The notes: a model not told the origin generated them from the letters alone. A DNA stretch of 64,000 bases from an uncultured Bacteroidales bacterium (GCA_949123685.1 CASBHZ010000003.1:1-64000), one strand, 5' to 3'; shown: positions 27,324 to 36,125, counted from the first letter of the stretch. Program-made: numbers and translations.

Positions 27324-28457
27324 TTAAGGAGCTTTTTTGTGGAGGAGGGGGATTATGTAGAGGAAGAGGGAGAAGAGGATGAGCTTGGAATTGCCGTTGC
27401 GTTCTATGTGTCTTGACGCCTCTTCTATGCGGCTGACTATTTCTTCGACATTGCCATGGTGGATGAATGGGGAGAAACGGCTTGAAAATGCTTCTTCATC
27501 AGGTGTCATGGAGGAGAGGGAGGATATCTTGAGATTGTAGATGAAGTTTTCGCGTGCCATGCGGCTCATGTATCCGAGAAACCGTCGAAGTTTCTCGCGA
27601 CCAAGTCCGGATGCGGCGTCACCGATTTCGCGTAGTTTCGCCGGCTTCTTAGCGTAGGCGGCACGCATTATCTCCTGAAACAGATTCTGGAACTCCTCCC
27701 GTTCGCCGGAATGAGAGGCGAGTTCATCCGCTTTGGAGATTCTTCCTTCGGCGAGACGTGCTATCGTGCGTGCAGATTCTGTGTCAACTTTAAATTTGTC
27801 TTTTATATATTCTTCAAGTTGCGATTGCTCCGCCGGCTGCATGTTGAATCTGCGCGTCCGTGAGGAGATAGTGGGCAACACTTCAGCCTCATTGTCGGAA
27901 ACGAGCAGGAAGACAGTGCCATCTGTGGGTTCTTCGATAACTTTGAGCAGTTTATTTGCGGCTGCCGGCTGAAGTTTTTCAGGCAACCATATCACAAAGA
28001 ATTTATATTTTGACGTGAATGAAGAGTATGCGTCTGCCCTGACTATATTGTCGGCGTCATTCACATATATTATAGGCTGGGAATTGCCGGCATCGATAAG
28101 TTCGTGCCATTTTTCCGGAGGCATCCATGGATACTCCTCGAGCATTCGCTTCCATGCCTCGATACGATCCTCCGACGATTCTATTTTCTGAGCTTTGTTT
28201 TTTACGATGGGGTAAATGAAATGAACGTCTGGATGATTAAAAGAGGCATGCTGACGGCAGGAAGGGCATTCGCCACAAGGTTCTCCCCCGCGTGGTGAAT
28301 GGCAGTGCGCATATTGCATGAATGCCCGGGCTATACTCATTTTCCCAATGCCGGAGATGCCGCAAAGCATTATGGCATGTGGCATATTGCTGCTTTCAAC
28401 AAGTGCGCGTAGACTTTGCTTCGTGTTTGATTGTCCGGGTATATCAGAGAATTTCAT
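27324..28457 (-). CDS. holB: DNA polymerase III delta' subunit (clamp-loader)
   Basis: A 377-residue clamp-loader protein, read from the ATG at 28457 because homology begins MKFSDIPGQSNTKQSLRALV; an ATG 33 bp upstream would add an unlikely lead. AAA+ features are HAIMLCGISGIGKMS, where the usual Ser/Thr after Lys is Met, consistent with delta' often not binding ATP. A zinc finger follows with C-x8-C-x2-C-x2-C (CHSPRGGEPCGECPSC). Other AAA+ motifs are KLLKVIEEPTDGTVF and SSRTRRF. In replication it loads the beta clamp with gamma/tau and delta. It is divergent from the AddB-like gene. Confidence 0.92.
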   Translation of the reverse strand: MKFSDIPGQSNTKQSLRALVESSNMPHAIMLCGISGIGKMSIARAFMQYAHCHSPRGGEPCGECPSCRQHASFNHPDVHFIYPIVKNKAQKIESSEDRIEAWKRMLEEYPWMPPEKWHELIDAGNSQPIIYVNDADNIVRADAYSSFTSKYKFFVIWLPEKLQPAAANKLLKVIEEPTDGTVFLLVSDNEAEVLPTISSRTRRFNMQPAEQSQLEEYIKDKFKVDTESARTIARLAEGRISKADELASHSGEREEFQNLFQEIMRAAYAKKPAKLREIGDAASGLGREKLRRFLGYMSRMARENFIYNLKISSLSSMTPDEEAFSSRFSPFIHHGNVEEIVSRIEEASRHIERNGNSKLILFSLFLYIIPLLHKKAP

Positions 28458-28515
28458 GTTGTAATAGTTACCTGAGTTCTGCTTTTGCAAACTGCCTCTC
28501 TTTTGAATTTGTTTA

Positions 28516-28523
28516 CAAAGTTA
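28516..28523 (-). promoter_or_regulatory. Bacteroidota -7 promoter element for holB
   Basis: The - strand reads TAACTTTG, a match to TAnnTTTG, 59 bp before the holB start codon. A CTG, rather than TTG, sits near the -33 position. The rest of this 372-bp divergent gap (28458-28829) holds the AddB-side promoter and two hairpins listed separately. Confidence 0.5.
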
Positions 28524-28657
28524 ATAAAAAAATCACGTTTGTCAGATAAATTCTTACAATTAAATGGCGCGATTGTTCCAGATTAAAATAATTGGAGTGA
28601 TTTTATTATTTTCAGGTTTATTTGTGCTATTAATTTTTACTGCTTGTTTAAAATAGC

Positions 28658-28665
28658 TACATTTG
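28658..28665 (+). promoter_or_regulatory. Bacteroidota -7 promoter element for the AddB-like gene
   Basis: TACATTTG followed by CA matches TAnnTTTG. No exact -33 TTG is seen, only a T-run at the right distance. If used, the leader is about 158 nt and contains the two hairpins at 28703-28726 and 28766-28788. Confidence 0.5.
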
Positions 28666-28702
28666 CATTGAACTTGTTTAATCTTGAACTTGTCTTGGCT
28701 TT

Positions 28703-28788
28703 TTCACAACAGTAAGCTGTTGTGAATAGCTTAGAAGCTGTTTAAATTAAACGGTATCTAAGATTAGAACCTTGTTTATGCAGGTTCT
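28703..28788 (+). other. Two hairpins in the leader of the AddB-like gene
   Basis: First hairpin: TTCACAACAG (28703-28712), loop TAAG, CTGTTGTGAA (28717-28726), a perfect 10-bp stem. Second: AGAACCT and AGGTTCT (28766-28772, 28782-28788), a 7-bp stem with a 9-nt loop followed by TTATTTAT. Could be a leader structure, an early terminator or a small RNA. Confidence 0.55.
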
Positions 28789-28829
28789 TTATTTATGAAT
28801 TGAAGTGATTTGCACTTTTTACGGAAACT

Positions 28830-31800
28830 ATGAAATCGGATGTGGCTGAAAATATGAATGAACAGAGGATTGGAGGCGGTGAATCGTTTCTTGACTCGGT
28901 TGCGAGGGCATATGTAGAGAATTTTGAAGATTTGTCGGAGTTTTGTTTTGTTTTTCCAAATAAGCGTTCAGGTACATTCTTTTTAAGGTATCTGTCAAAT
29001 CAGCTTGGCAGAAAGGTGTCGGTGGCACCGGAGGTGCTTTCTATCGCCGATTTTGTTGAGAATCTTTCGGGGAGGGAAGTGGCATCGCGTATAGATATGC
29101 TCTTCCGCCTATTTAATATATATAAAGAGAACAAGTCATTGGTTCCGGGCAAGTCGGCAGGTGACGAACTTCTTGAGTTCGATTCTTTTCGCAGCTGGGG
29201 TGAGATACTTCTCTCCGACTTCAGTGAGGTTGACCAATATAATGTCGACCCGGACGTAATATTTAGCAATGTAAGTGATTATCGTGAAATTGCTTCCAAT
29301 TTTCTTACGGAAGATCAAGTGGCGGTATTGGAACGCTATTTCGGATATTCACCGAGCCGCAAAGACGTGGAACGATTTTGGAAAAACCTTGTGCCCCCAG
29401 AGGGTAATTCCGACATCAAAGAACGTTTCATGTATCTATGGCAGGCTATGGCTCCTCTTTATCATTCGCTTGATGAGGCACTTGCGGCTGAAGGCCTTGC
29501 CACACCAGGCGGTGCTTACCGCATAGCCCTTGAGAGGGTGAGGGAGGAAGGGAGAAGCCTATTCAAGAATTACAGGAAAATTATATTCGTAGGATTCAAT
29601 GCCCTCTCGACAACAGAAGCTCTCCTCTTTGAAGAGATATCAAAAGCCGGCGGGTATTATGAAGACGAAAAGGATGCCTTTGCAGACTTTTATTGGGATG
29701 CGACAGGACCGGTGCTGGAATCGGAGGATAGTGACGCGGCGATGTTCCTGCGGCTGAATAAGCGTAACTTCCCGTCGCCCGATTGGGCTTCGGAATATCT
29801 TGAGCGCAACCGTGTCGGAGTCATGCCAGCAGATATAAAGGTTATAGCTTCCCCCTCTAATTCTGCTCAGACCAAAATCGCGGCAATGAAAGTTGAGGAG
29901 ATAATGAACAAGGTGGGGGTCGAGGATATTCGTGACGCTCGTGTTGCGGTTGTGCTTCCGGACGAGAATCTTCTCCTGCCTCTTCTATATGCATTGCCCG
30001 AATCACTTTCCGAAGTAAACCTCACGATGGGTTACTCTCTGAGACTCACTTCCGTTGCCTCGTTCCTGCATCATCTAAGACAATTGCATGCACGTAGCCG
30101 GGAAAGCCATGGCGAGACTGCATTTTTTCATGAAGACGTTAAGATGATACTGTCGCATCCTTTTGCCCATTCGCTACTCGGCAGCCGGAATGTATCCAAA
30201 CTCAATACTGATATTTCCAAACATCACAGGCTGACAGTGACAGTCAACGATCTCAAGGCGGTTGTCGGAGATGTGGTTTCGGTATTTGACATTTCTGAAT
30301 ATGGTGTAGGCACCGCTGCCGGAATCCGTTATTTAGATGTCGTGCTCATGCATGTTGACACGGCTTTGGCGGAGGGTTCGGGGGGGATTGTTAAATCAAG
30401 GATTGACCGTTCCCACATTGCTTTATACAGGGATGCCCTCAGGCGGTTGGAATGGGCAGCTGAGGAGCACGGTGTGGAGATGGGGCTGCAGGGAGTGTTC
30501 TATATGGTTGACAAGCTCCTTGCCGGAGAGCATGTAACCTTTGAAGGTGAGCCGCTTGAAGGTTTGCAGGTCATGGGTCTTCTTGAGACCCGTGCTCTCG
30601 ATTTCGAGCATCTGGTGATTCTTTCGCTCAATGACCGTGTCATGCCGCGAAAGGCGAGACGTGCTACATTTATCCCTGATTCCTTGCGTCACGGGTACGG
30701 ACTCCCTTATGCCAACTATCAGGAACGCCTTTTTGCATATTATTTCTACCGCATGATATCCAGAGCGAAGTCTGTGACCTTGATTTATGATGCCCGCAGC
30801 GGTGAAGGCATGCGGTCGGGTGGAGAATCGAGATATCTCATGCAGTTACGTTATCTTTATGCCCGCAACGGGATCAAGTATGAAGACTGTCGCTTCCTCC
30901 TCACCGACACGGTCTCTGTCATGAAACCGATAGAGAAGACATCCTCCGTTATGTCCAAGATAGAGGAATTTGCAAAACCCTGCTCAGGCCGCAATTTCTC
31001 GGCATCGGCATTGCGCAAATACGGTGATTGCCAGGTGAAGTTTTATTATGAAGTTATCGCCAACCTTAAGACAGATCCGTCAGACAGTGATTATATAGAT
31101 CCTATTACCCAGGGAAATATAGTTCATGATACGATGCTGCGTCTTTATTTCCCGGAGAAAGACCGGAAATTATTTCTGGCTGACCGCATAATGATAACCG
31201 GAGAGCGGATAATGGCGATGCTTGAAGACCGCGACTTGATACGCCTGGAATTACGCCGTTCAATTAATAAGGAACATTTCAAAAGAAGCGGTAATGATCT
31301 TGATTTGCCTATAGAAGGGGCTGCCGCTATGGTTGCCCGCCAGTTGGAAGGGCAGGTGAGGGACATCCTTCGTTATGACGGGACATTGACGCCCTTTGAA
31401 TTGGCAGGAGGGGAAATGACCGGATTGTATGAATGGGAATTTATTCCCGGCAGGAAAGTCAACATGAAATACGCCATAGACCGTCTGGATATAATGAATC
31501 CCGGAACCGCTGCGGAGCGTTGGCGCATTGTGGATTACAAGACAGGAGGCGGATTGGTGACAGCTACTGAATTTGATGACATATTCAATGGCGAATATAC
31601 AGCCAAGAATCTATTTCAACTTCTTCTCTATGCCAATCTGTTGAATCTTGACAAAGGGATGGACCGGGATGTCAAGGTTTCTATTTATGAAGTGGGACGT
31701 ATCGCCACCGACGGAGAGACTGTTCCCAAGATAGGTAAGGATAGGATTGAAGGGCATAAACAGATAAATGAAGAGTTCCTTTCACGCGTCAATGGCATTA

Positions 31801-31898
31801 TTTCAGAGATTTTTGACCCGACGGTGCCATTTGTTCCGACAGATAACGAAGACCATTGTCGTTTCTGTCATCTACATGAACTTTGCGGCAGGGGATAA
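28830..31898 (+). CDS. AddB/RexB-like PD-(D/E)XK nuclease with an iron-sulfur cluster motif
   Basis: A 1022-residue protein. The N-terminal part (FCFVFPNKRSGTFFLRYLS, then EVLSIADFVE) resembles the degenerate helicase of AddB. The central EPLEGLQVMGLLETRALDFE segment and ANYQERLFAYYFYRM are helicase-like as well. The C-terminal nuclease has QGNIVHDTM and WRIVDYKTGG, the PD-(D/E)XK core. Four Cys fit a 4Fe-4S cluster as in AddB: Cys734 (GDCQVKFYY) and Cys1010, Cys1013, Cys1019 (DHCRFCHLHELC). AddAB processes double-strand breaks for RecA repair. An AddA gene would be expected next to it in many genomes, but here the next gene is rplY. The start at 28830 is used; ATG at 28854 is a possible alternative. 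Confidence 0.88.
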   Translation: MKSDVAENMNEQRIGGGESFLDSVARAYVENFEDLSEFCFVFPNKRSGTFFLRYLSNQLGRKVSVAPEVLSIADFVENLSGREVASRIDMLFRLFNIYKENKSLVPGKSAGDELLEFDSFRSWGEILLSDFSEVDQYNVDPDVIFSNVSDYREIASNFLTEDQVAVLERYFGYSPSRKDVERFWKNLVPPEGNSDIKERFMYLWQAMAPLYHSLDEALAAEGLATPGGAYRIALERVREEGRSLFKNYRKIIFVGFNALSTTEALLFEEISKAGGYYEDEKDAFADFYWDATGPVLESEDSDAAMFLRLNKRNFPSPDWASEYLERNRVGVMPADIKVIASPSNSAQTKIAAMKVEEIMNKVGVEDIRDARVAVVLPDENLLLPLLYALPESLSEVNLTMGYSLRLTSVASFLHHLRQLHARSRESHGETAFFHEDVKMILSHPFAHSLLGSRNVSKLNTDISKHHRLTVTVNDLKAVVGDVVSVFDISEYGVGTAAGIRYLDVVLMHVDTALAEGSGGIVKSRIDRSHIALYRDALRRLEWAAEEHGVEMGLQGVFYMVDKLLAGEHVTFEGEPLEGLQVMGLLETRALDFEHLVILSLNDRVMPRKARRATFIPDSLRHGYGLPYANYQERLFAYYFYRMISRAKSVTLIYDARSGEGMRSGGESRYLMQLRYLYARNGIKYEDCRFLLTDTVSVMKPIEKTSSVMSKIEEFAKPCSGRNFSASALRKYGDCQVKFYYEVIANLKTDPSDSDYIDPITQGNIVHDTMLRLYFPEKDRKLFLADRIMITGERIMAMLEDRDLIRLELRRSINKEHFKRSGNDLDLPIEGAAAMVARQLEGQVRDILRYDGTLTPFELAGGEMTGLYEWEFIPGRKVNMKYAIDRLDIMNPGTAAERWRIVDYKTGGGLVTATEFDDIFNGEYTAKNLFQLLLYANLLNLDKGMDRDVKVSIYEVGRIATDGETVPKIGKDRIEGHKQINEEFLSRVNGIISEIFDPTVPFVPTDNEDHCRFCHLHELCGRG

Positions 31899-31899
31899 T

Positions 31900-31930
31900 T
31901 TGGAAGTGTCGCTAAAAAGAGTTAACTTTG
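31900..31930 (+). promoter_or_regulatory. Promoter of rplY
   Basis: TTG at 31900-31902, a 20-nt spacer and TAACTTTG at 31923-31930 match the Bacteroidota housekeeping promoter. Transcription would begin near 31937, leaving a leader of about 110 nt before rplY. It begins just past the stop of the AddB-like gene. Confidence 0.8.
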
Positions 31931-32048
31931 CGGCGCTTTTGAGCAAAACGTGTGATGGGAAATTTGCAGGTGTCTCTGATACCACTCCCTTAGGCGATTA
32001 TATGCCGGAGCAGACTTATTTTGAGTAACACAAATTTTAAAAAAGAAA

Positions 32049-32699
32049 ATGAAGACATTTGATTTGAATGCCGAGCCCCGTATCGAAGTGGGTAAGAAAT
32101 CGGTTAAAGCACTCCGCAAGGAGAACAAGATCCCCGCAGTTGTAAACGGTGGTGCTGTTGTTGAACTTCCTTTCACCGGCACACTCAAACCCGGTGAGAA
32201 GCTCGTTGAGATCGATGCAAAACGCGGTTTGATCACAACAGACATCGTTGTTAAGACAGAGGATGTTCGCAAACTTATCTACACTCCCGACATTTTCGAG
32301 GTTAACCTCAATTTGAACGGCGAGACTAAGAAAGTTGTGATGAAAGATCTGCAGTTCCAGCCCGTTAAGGACACTGTGCTTCATATCGATTTCCTTGAGG
32401 TTTATCCTGACAAGCCTATCGTAATGGAGGTTCCTGTTAAGATCGAAGGTCACGCAGAGGGTGTTAAAGCCGGTGGTAAGCTCGTTATGTCTATGCGTAA
32501 GCTTAAAGTTAAAGCTACTTACAATGAGATTCCTGAGCGTCTCGTGATCAATGTTGATCACCTCGGTCTTGGCAAGTCTCTTGCAGTTGGTGATCTTCAC
32601 TATGAGGGTCTTGAGCTGATGAACGCTAAGAACGCAGTAGTTTGCGCCGTTCAGCTTACACGTGCCGCTCGTGGTGCTGCTGCCAAGGCTGCAGAGTAA
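32049..32699 (+). CDS. rplY: Ribosomal protein bL25, long (CTC/TL5) form
   Basis: A 216-residue bL25 protein that binds the 5S rRNA of the large ribosomal subunit. It has the N-terminal 5S-binding domain (FDLNAEPRIEVGKKSVKALR, KIPAVVNGG) and the extra C-terminal beta domain of the general stress protein CTC type (VKIEGHAEGVKAGGKLVMS, then LVINVDHLGLGKSLAVGDL). A tail rich in Ala and Lys ends KAAE. The gene has its own promoter and is followed by a clear terminator at 32723-32755, so it can be transcribed alone. Codon use is strongly biased, as expected for a highly expressed protein. Confidence 0.96.
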   Translation: MKTFDLNAEPRIEVGKKSVKALRKENKIPAVVNGGAVVELPFTGTLKPGEKLVEIDAKRGLITTDIVVKTEDVRKLIYTPDIFEVNLNLNGETKKVVMKDLQFQPVKDTVLHIDFLEVYPDKPIVMEVPVKIEGHAEGVKAGGKLVMSMRKLKVKATYNEIPERLVINVDHLGLGKSLAVGDLHYEGLELMNAKNAVVCAVQLTRAARGAAAKAAE

Positions 32700-32722
32700 T
32701 ACGGTATTCACGATTATTACAG

Positions 32723-32755
32723 ACCACCTTCCCTTCTTCGGGAGGGTGGTTTTTT
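32723..32755 (+). terminator. Rho-independent terminator of rplY
   Basis: Arms ACCACCTTCCC (32723-32733) and GGGAGGGTGGT (32740-32750) form an 11-bp stem with one U-G pair and a 6-nt loop, followed by TTTTT. It lies 23 bp past the rplY stop. Confidence 0.93.
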
Positions 32756-32773
32756 ACTTACTTGTTTTATAGG

Positions 32774-33391
32774 ATGTTTTGGAGAAAATTATTCGGAAGC
32801 AAATCTGAATCTGAAAGGGAAGAGCATATGAAGAGATTTTTGATTACATGTCTGGGCAATATCGGACCTGAATATGTCGCAACGCGTCATAATGCAGGCT
32901 TCATGCTTGGCGACTATATGGCAGAGGAGGCTGGTGTGGCGTTCAGCTCGTGTCGCTATGGAGATATGGCAAAGATTAGGGTGAAGAATTGTGAGTTAAT
33001 GTTGTTAAAACCTTCCACATTCATGAACCTTAGTGGGGTTGCCGTGCGTTTTTGGATGAACAAGGAGAAGCTGCCGCTGGAAAACCTCCTGGTTATTGTG
33101 GATGACATAGCGCTCCCTTTCGGTGCGATCCGTATGCGCAAGCAAGGTTCCGATGCCGGTCATAACGGACTGAAGAATATCGCATCGGAATTGGGAACAC
33201 AGAATTATTCCCGTTTACGTTTCGGAGTAGGGAATGATTTCCCAAAAGGGGGACAGGTGGATTATGTTTTAGGGAAATTTCCGGCTGAAGAGATGGCGAA
33301 AATGCCCGAAGTCTTGAAGAAGGCATCTGAAGCTGTGAAGGCATTTTGCCTTTCCGGTCCTGACTTCGCAATGACACATTATAATGGGTGA
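32774..33391 (+). CDS. pth: Peptidyl-tRNA hydrolase
   Basis: A 205-residue hydrolase that frees tRNA from peptidyl-tRNA released by stalled ribosomes. The Pth core starts MKRFLITCLGNIGPEYVATR with catalytic His in TRHNAGFM; VDDIALPFGAIRMRKQGSDAGHNGLK and RLRFGVGNDF follow. Two starts are possible: ATG at 32774, which adds 18 residues (MFWRKLFGSKSESEREEH), and ATG at 32828, the usual Pth start. I list the longer one since no other start signal decides it; the shorter protein (187 residues) matches family length better. It follows the rplY terminator by 18 bp. Confidence 0.9.
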   Translation: MFWRKLFGSKSESEREEHMKRFLITCLGNIGPEYVATRHNAGFMLGDYMAEEAGVAFSSCRYGDMAKIRVKNCELMLLKPSTFMNLSGVAVRFWMNKEKLPLENLLVIVDDIALPFGAIRMRKQGSDAGHNGLKNIASELGTQNYSRLRFGVGNDFPKGGQVDYVLGKFPAEEMAKMPEVLKKASEAVKAFCLSGPDFAMTHYNG

Positions 33392-33433
33392 GGTTTTGGG
33401 CTTTAGGCTTTAGGTTTTAGGCATTAGGTTTTG
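33392..33433 (+). repeat. Heptamer tandem repeat between pth and the Hsp15-like gene
   Basis: Six exact 7-bp steps: GGTTTTG, GGCTTTA, GGCTTTA, GGTTTTA, GGCATTA, GGTTTTG. It fills the gap between the pth stop and the ATG at 33443 save for 9 bp. Confidence 0.85.
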
Positions 33434-33442
33434 ATATAGATT

Positions 33443-33856
33443 ATGGAAGAGAGAGTAGACAAGTGGTTATGGGCGATGCGTGTCTTCAAGACACGGACAA
33501 TAGCTACGGATGCATGCAAAAAGGGACGAGTGATGATCGGTGGAGTGTCGGTGAAGCCTTCCCGATCTATAAAGGAGGGAGACGTGATCGATGTGAGGAA
33601 GCCTCCGATCACATATTCATTCCGTGTGCTTAAGGTGACGGGAAACCGTCTGGGAGCGAAACTCGTACCCGAGTATCTGGAGAATATAACGTCTCCCGAA
33701 CAATATGAACTGCTCGAGATGACTAAAATCTCGGGATTTGTGGATCGTCGCAAGGGATTGGGCCGTCCCACTAAAAGAGACAGCCGCGAACTTTCCCGCT
33801 TTAAGGAGGAAAGTTACACGGCTGATGACTTCTATCTTGACTGGGAAGACGAATAG
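33443..33856 (+). CDS. hslR: S4-domain RNA-binding protein, Hsp15-like
   Basis: A 137-residue protein with an N-terminal S4 domain (RVDKWLWAMRVFKTRTIATD, KGRVMIGGVSVKPSRSIKEGDVIDV). The KWLWAMR...KTR start is characteristic of Hsp15/HslR, which binds stalled 50S subunits carrying nascent chains and helps recycle them. The C-terminal part has GLGRPTKRDSRELSRF and an acidic end. Its position right after pth fits a link to peptidyl-tRNA rescue: pth frees the tRNA that such subunits retain. It converges with the META-domain gene with 11 bp between stops. Confidence 0.88.
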   Translation: MEERVDKWLWAMRVFKTRTIATDACKKGRVMIGGVSVKPSRSIKEGDVIDVRKPPITYSFRVLKVTGNRLGAKLVPEYLENITSPEQYELLEMTKISGFVDRRKGLGRPTKRDSRELSRFKEESYTADDFYLDWEDE

Positions 33857-33867
33857 AATGTTGCCGG

Positions 33868-34779
33868 TTACGGATTTGTAACCCTGGTGAGGAGAAGCAC
33901 CTGTTTGCCTTGGCTGTTAAGGAGTATAACCTCATTGGGGCTAATCGGCTTGGCTGTAGAAGCCTCTTCGAGTGCAACGAGAAGCTCTGTCTCGTAGTTG
34001 GGTGCCGGGCAAGCCATGCGCGTTGTAGCTATTGCGCTGAAGGATATTGAATTTGCAGCCTCCATGTCTGTTTCGAGAGAGCCGTTGAGTATGTTGCAAC
34101 CGGTGTTGCCATGAACTTTACCCTCCGGCACGTCTATTACTAACTGTACATCAGGATTGTTGACTTTGGTATCGTTGATGCGAGTCACATTCCAAGATCC
34201 GTTCAGGAAGTCGAAATTCTGATGCATCAGACTCATGACCTGCCGTTTTGTTGAATCCAGGAAATACAGGTAATAATCCGAGCCTTTTATCTCCCAAGTA
34301 TAGAACCTTGTCGCTCCGAGAGCTTGGTTGATTTCATAATCGGTTATGCCCTCTTTGGCGCACATCATCATCGTGGAAGCCATTTTCGAGAAACTTATCG
34401 TGCTGTCTGCCGGATTGGAGGTGTAACCTCCGTTTAGCGCATTGCACCCGTTGTTGCCATACACGCGTCCTTCGGACGGCACAAACTTCAAGAAAGGAGC
34501 TTTTTCGCCAACAGCACTCTTACCGTTAACGGTCTCTATTGCCCAGTCTCCTTTCACCACGCCTTTTGCGAGTTCTTCCGGAGAATATTTCTTGATTTCT
34601 TTTTTTGCCGCTATATGTTCGCGATCATGTGGCAGAACAGCCTCTTGGCTTACATCTTTACTTACGTCACTTACGGAAGAGTTACTGTCCTTCCCTGTCA
34701 CTTTGTTGATTAAACTGCAGCTGCCGAGACCTATAACTGCCCCGGTTGCCAGTATGCATGTGATTATTTGTCTTTTCAT
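33868..34779 (-). CDS. META/HslJ-domain lipoprotein
   Basis: A 303-residue lipoprotein read from the ATG at 34779, which gives a signal peptide and lipobox (MKRQIITCILATGAVIGLGS, Cys21). Two META domains follow in tandem, each with a GNNGCNALNG or GNTGCNILNG motif (residues about 110 and 235) and SFSKMASTMMMC or SFSAIATTRMAC. META domains occur in HslJ-type heat-shock and envelope proteins of unknown biochemical role. Two copies in one lipoprotein are common in Bacteroidales. A longer open frame extends upstream to 35022 into the next gene and is not credible. A -7 promoter element lies 25 bp before the start. Confidence 0.85.
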   Translation of the reverse strand: MKRQIITCILATGAVIGLGSCSLINKVTGKDSNSSVSDVSKDVSQEAVLPHDREHIAAKKEIKKYSPEELAKGVVKGDWAIETVNGKSAVGEKAPFLKFVPSEGRVYGNNGCNALNGGYTSNPADSTISFSKMASTMMMCAKEGITDYEINQALGATRFYTWEIKGSDYYLYFLDSTKRQVMSLMHQNFDFLNGSWNVTRINDTKVNNPDVQLVIDVPEGKVHGNTGCNILNGSLETDMEAANSISFSAIATTRMACPAPNYETELLVALEEASTAKPISPNEVILLNSQGKQVLLLTRVTNP

Positions 34780-34803
34780 ATCTTTCTTTTTAACATTAAA
34801 ATG

Positions 34804-34811
34804 CAAATTTA
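34804..34811 (-). promoter_or_regulatory. Bacteroidota -7 promoter element for the META-domain lipoprotein
   Basis: The - strand reads TAAATTTG followed by CA, a match to TAnnTTTG, at 25 bp from the start codon at 34779. No -33 TTG is apparent. Confidence 0.5.
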
Positions 34812-34859
34812 ACAAAAAAATCATAAGATTTATTCCGCTTATTATGTTAAACGTCTCTG

Positions 34860-36125
34860 TCAATCGCCCCAATGCTTGCGGAGGGGGAATTTTGTGGGAC
34901 GTAACAGGAGACGTAACGAGGTGGAATAGAAGAGATAGTTCCAGAACCAGTTGACCATGACACTCAGCTTGTTCCTCATGCCCAATATTGAGATAAGGTG
35001 AATGAAAAGCCATGTGAGCCAAGCGAAAAAACCTGAAAACGATAATCGTTTAAGGTCTGCCACTGCCCTGTTCTTACCGATGGTTGCCATTGATCCTTTG
35101 TCTTTATATTTGAATTTACGGCTAAATTTGCCGTCATTCAGGTTTTTTGCAAGGTTGCGAGCCTGCTGTATCGCAGGCTGTGCCATCTGGGGATGCCCCG
35201 AAGGGTAATCGTCGCATTGCATCAGGGCAATGTCTCCTACCGCCATAATCGAGTCTTCGTAACCTTTCACCCTGTTATACTCATCCACGATTATCCGGTT
35301 CCCTCTGCCTATTGTTTCCTGAGGTAACCCCGGCATCGGTTCCCCTTTCACCCCCGCAGTCCATATCAGAGTTTCGTAATACTCCTGATGCCCGTCGGCG
35401 AAAGTGACATGTTTATTTTCATAGCTCTTTAGTCCCGTGTTCAACCGGACATTCACCATCAGGCTTTCAAGGTCTTTCAGCGCTCTGTCCTGCGACTTTT
35501 TCTTCATGGCTCCGAGCAGACGTGGAGAAGCTTCTATGAGTGTCACGGTGACATCGTCCGCTTCCAATTCGGGATACTCCTTGGAAAGGATATACTTCTT
35601 CATTTCACCTATAGCCCCGGCAATTTCCACTCCCGAAGGACCGCCGCCCACCACAAGGAATGTGAGGAGCTGCCTGCGGCGCTCCGGGTCTTTACACATG
35701 GCGCCGCGTTCGAGACGGTCAAGGATTTCATCGCGGGTGTGTGCCGCTTCCGCAACTGTCTTGATGCCGAAAGTTTCTTCAGCAAGATTGTCCATCCCGA
35801 AATAATTATTGGTTGAGCCGGCAGCTATTATCAGTCTGTCGTAATCCAAGGTCTCGTAACTGGTTGTTACTCTTTTTGAATCTGGATCTATCATTTTTAC
35901 ATGTCCCATGTGATACGACGTGTTATGCATTTTTTTAAACTCACGTCTGAAAGGGAAACATATGTTTGCGCTGACCAGACCGGAAGAGGCGATCTGGTAG
36001 AAGAGTGGCGGGAAGCAATGAAAATTGTTGCGGTCCACCAAGCTTACACTATATTTGTCAGGGTCAAGGCGTTTCGCCAGATTGAGTCCGGCAAACCCGC
36101 CTCCAATTATAACGATTTTTTCCAT
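34860..36125 (-). CDS. ndh: Type II NADH:quinone oxidoreductase
   Basis: A 421-residue flavoprotein read from the ATG at 36125, where MEKIVIIGGGFAGLNLAKRL begins the FAD-binding Rossmann fold; longer starts add no homologous residues. A second dinucleotide fold is FLVVGGGPSGVEIAGAIGE for NADH, and IMAVGDIA contacts FAD. The C-terminus has an amphipathic or membrane-facing helix (FFAWLTWLFIHLISILG) that anchors NDH-2 to the inner leaflet. It passes electrons from NADH to menaquinone without pumping protons. It is divergent from the TPR gene at 36223, with 97 bp between start codons. Confidence 0.93.
   Translation of the reverse strand: MEKIVIIGGGFAGLNLAKRLDPDKYSVSLVDRNNFHCFPPLFYQIASSGLVSANICFPFRREFKKMHNTSYHMGHVKMIDPDSKRVTTSYETLDYDRLIIAAGSTNNYFGMDNLAEETFGIKTVAEAAHTRDEILDRLERGAMCKDPERRRQLLTFLVVGGGPSGVEIAGAIGEMKKYILSKEYPELEADDVTVTLIEASPRLLGAMKKKSQDRALKDLESLMVNVRLNTGLKSYENKHVTFADGHQEYYETLIWTAGVKGEPMPGLPQETIGRGNRIIVDEYNRVKGYEDSIMAVGDIALMQCDDYPSGHPQMAQPAIQQARNLAKNLNDGKFSRKFKYKDKGSMATIGKNRAVADLKRLSFSGFFAWLTWLFIHLISILGMRNKLSVMVNWFWNYLFYSTSLRLLLRPTKFPLRKHWGD

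Noticed and set aside
34780..35022. An 81-residue extension of the META-domain lipoprotein
   Set aside because: It runs into the end of the NADH dehydrogenase gene and would bury the lipoprotein signal; the start at 34779 is preferred.
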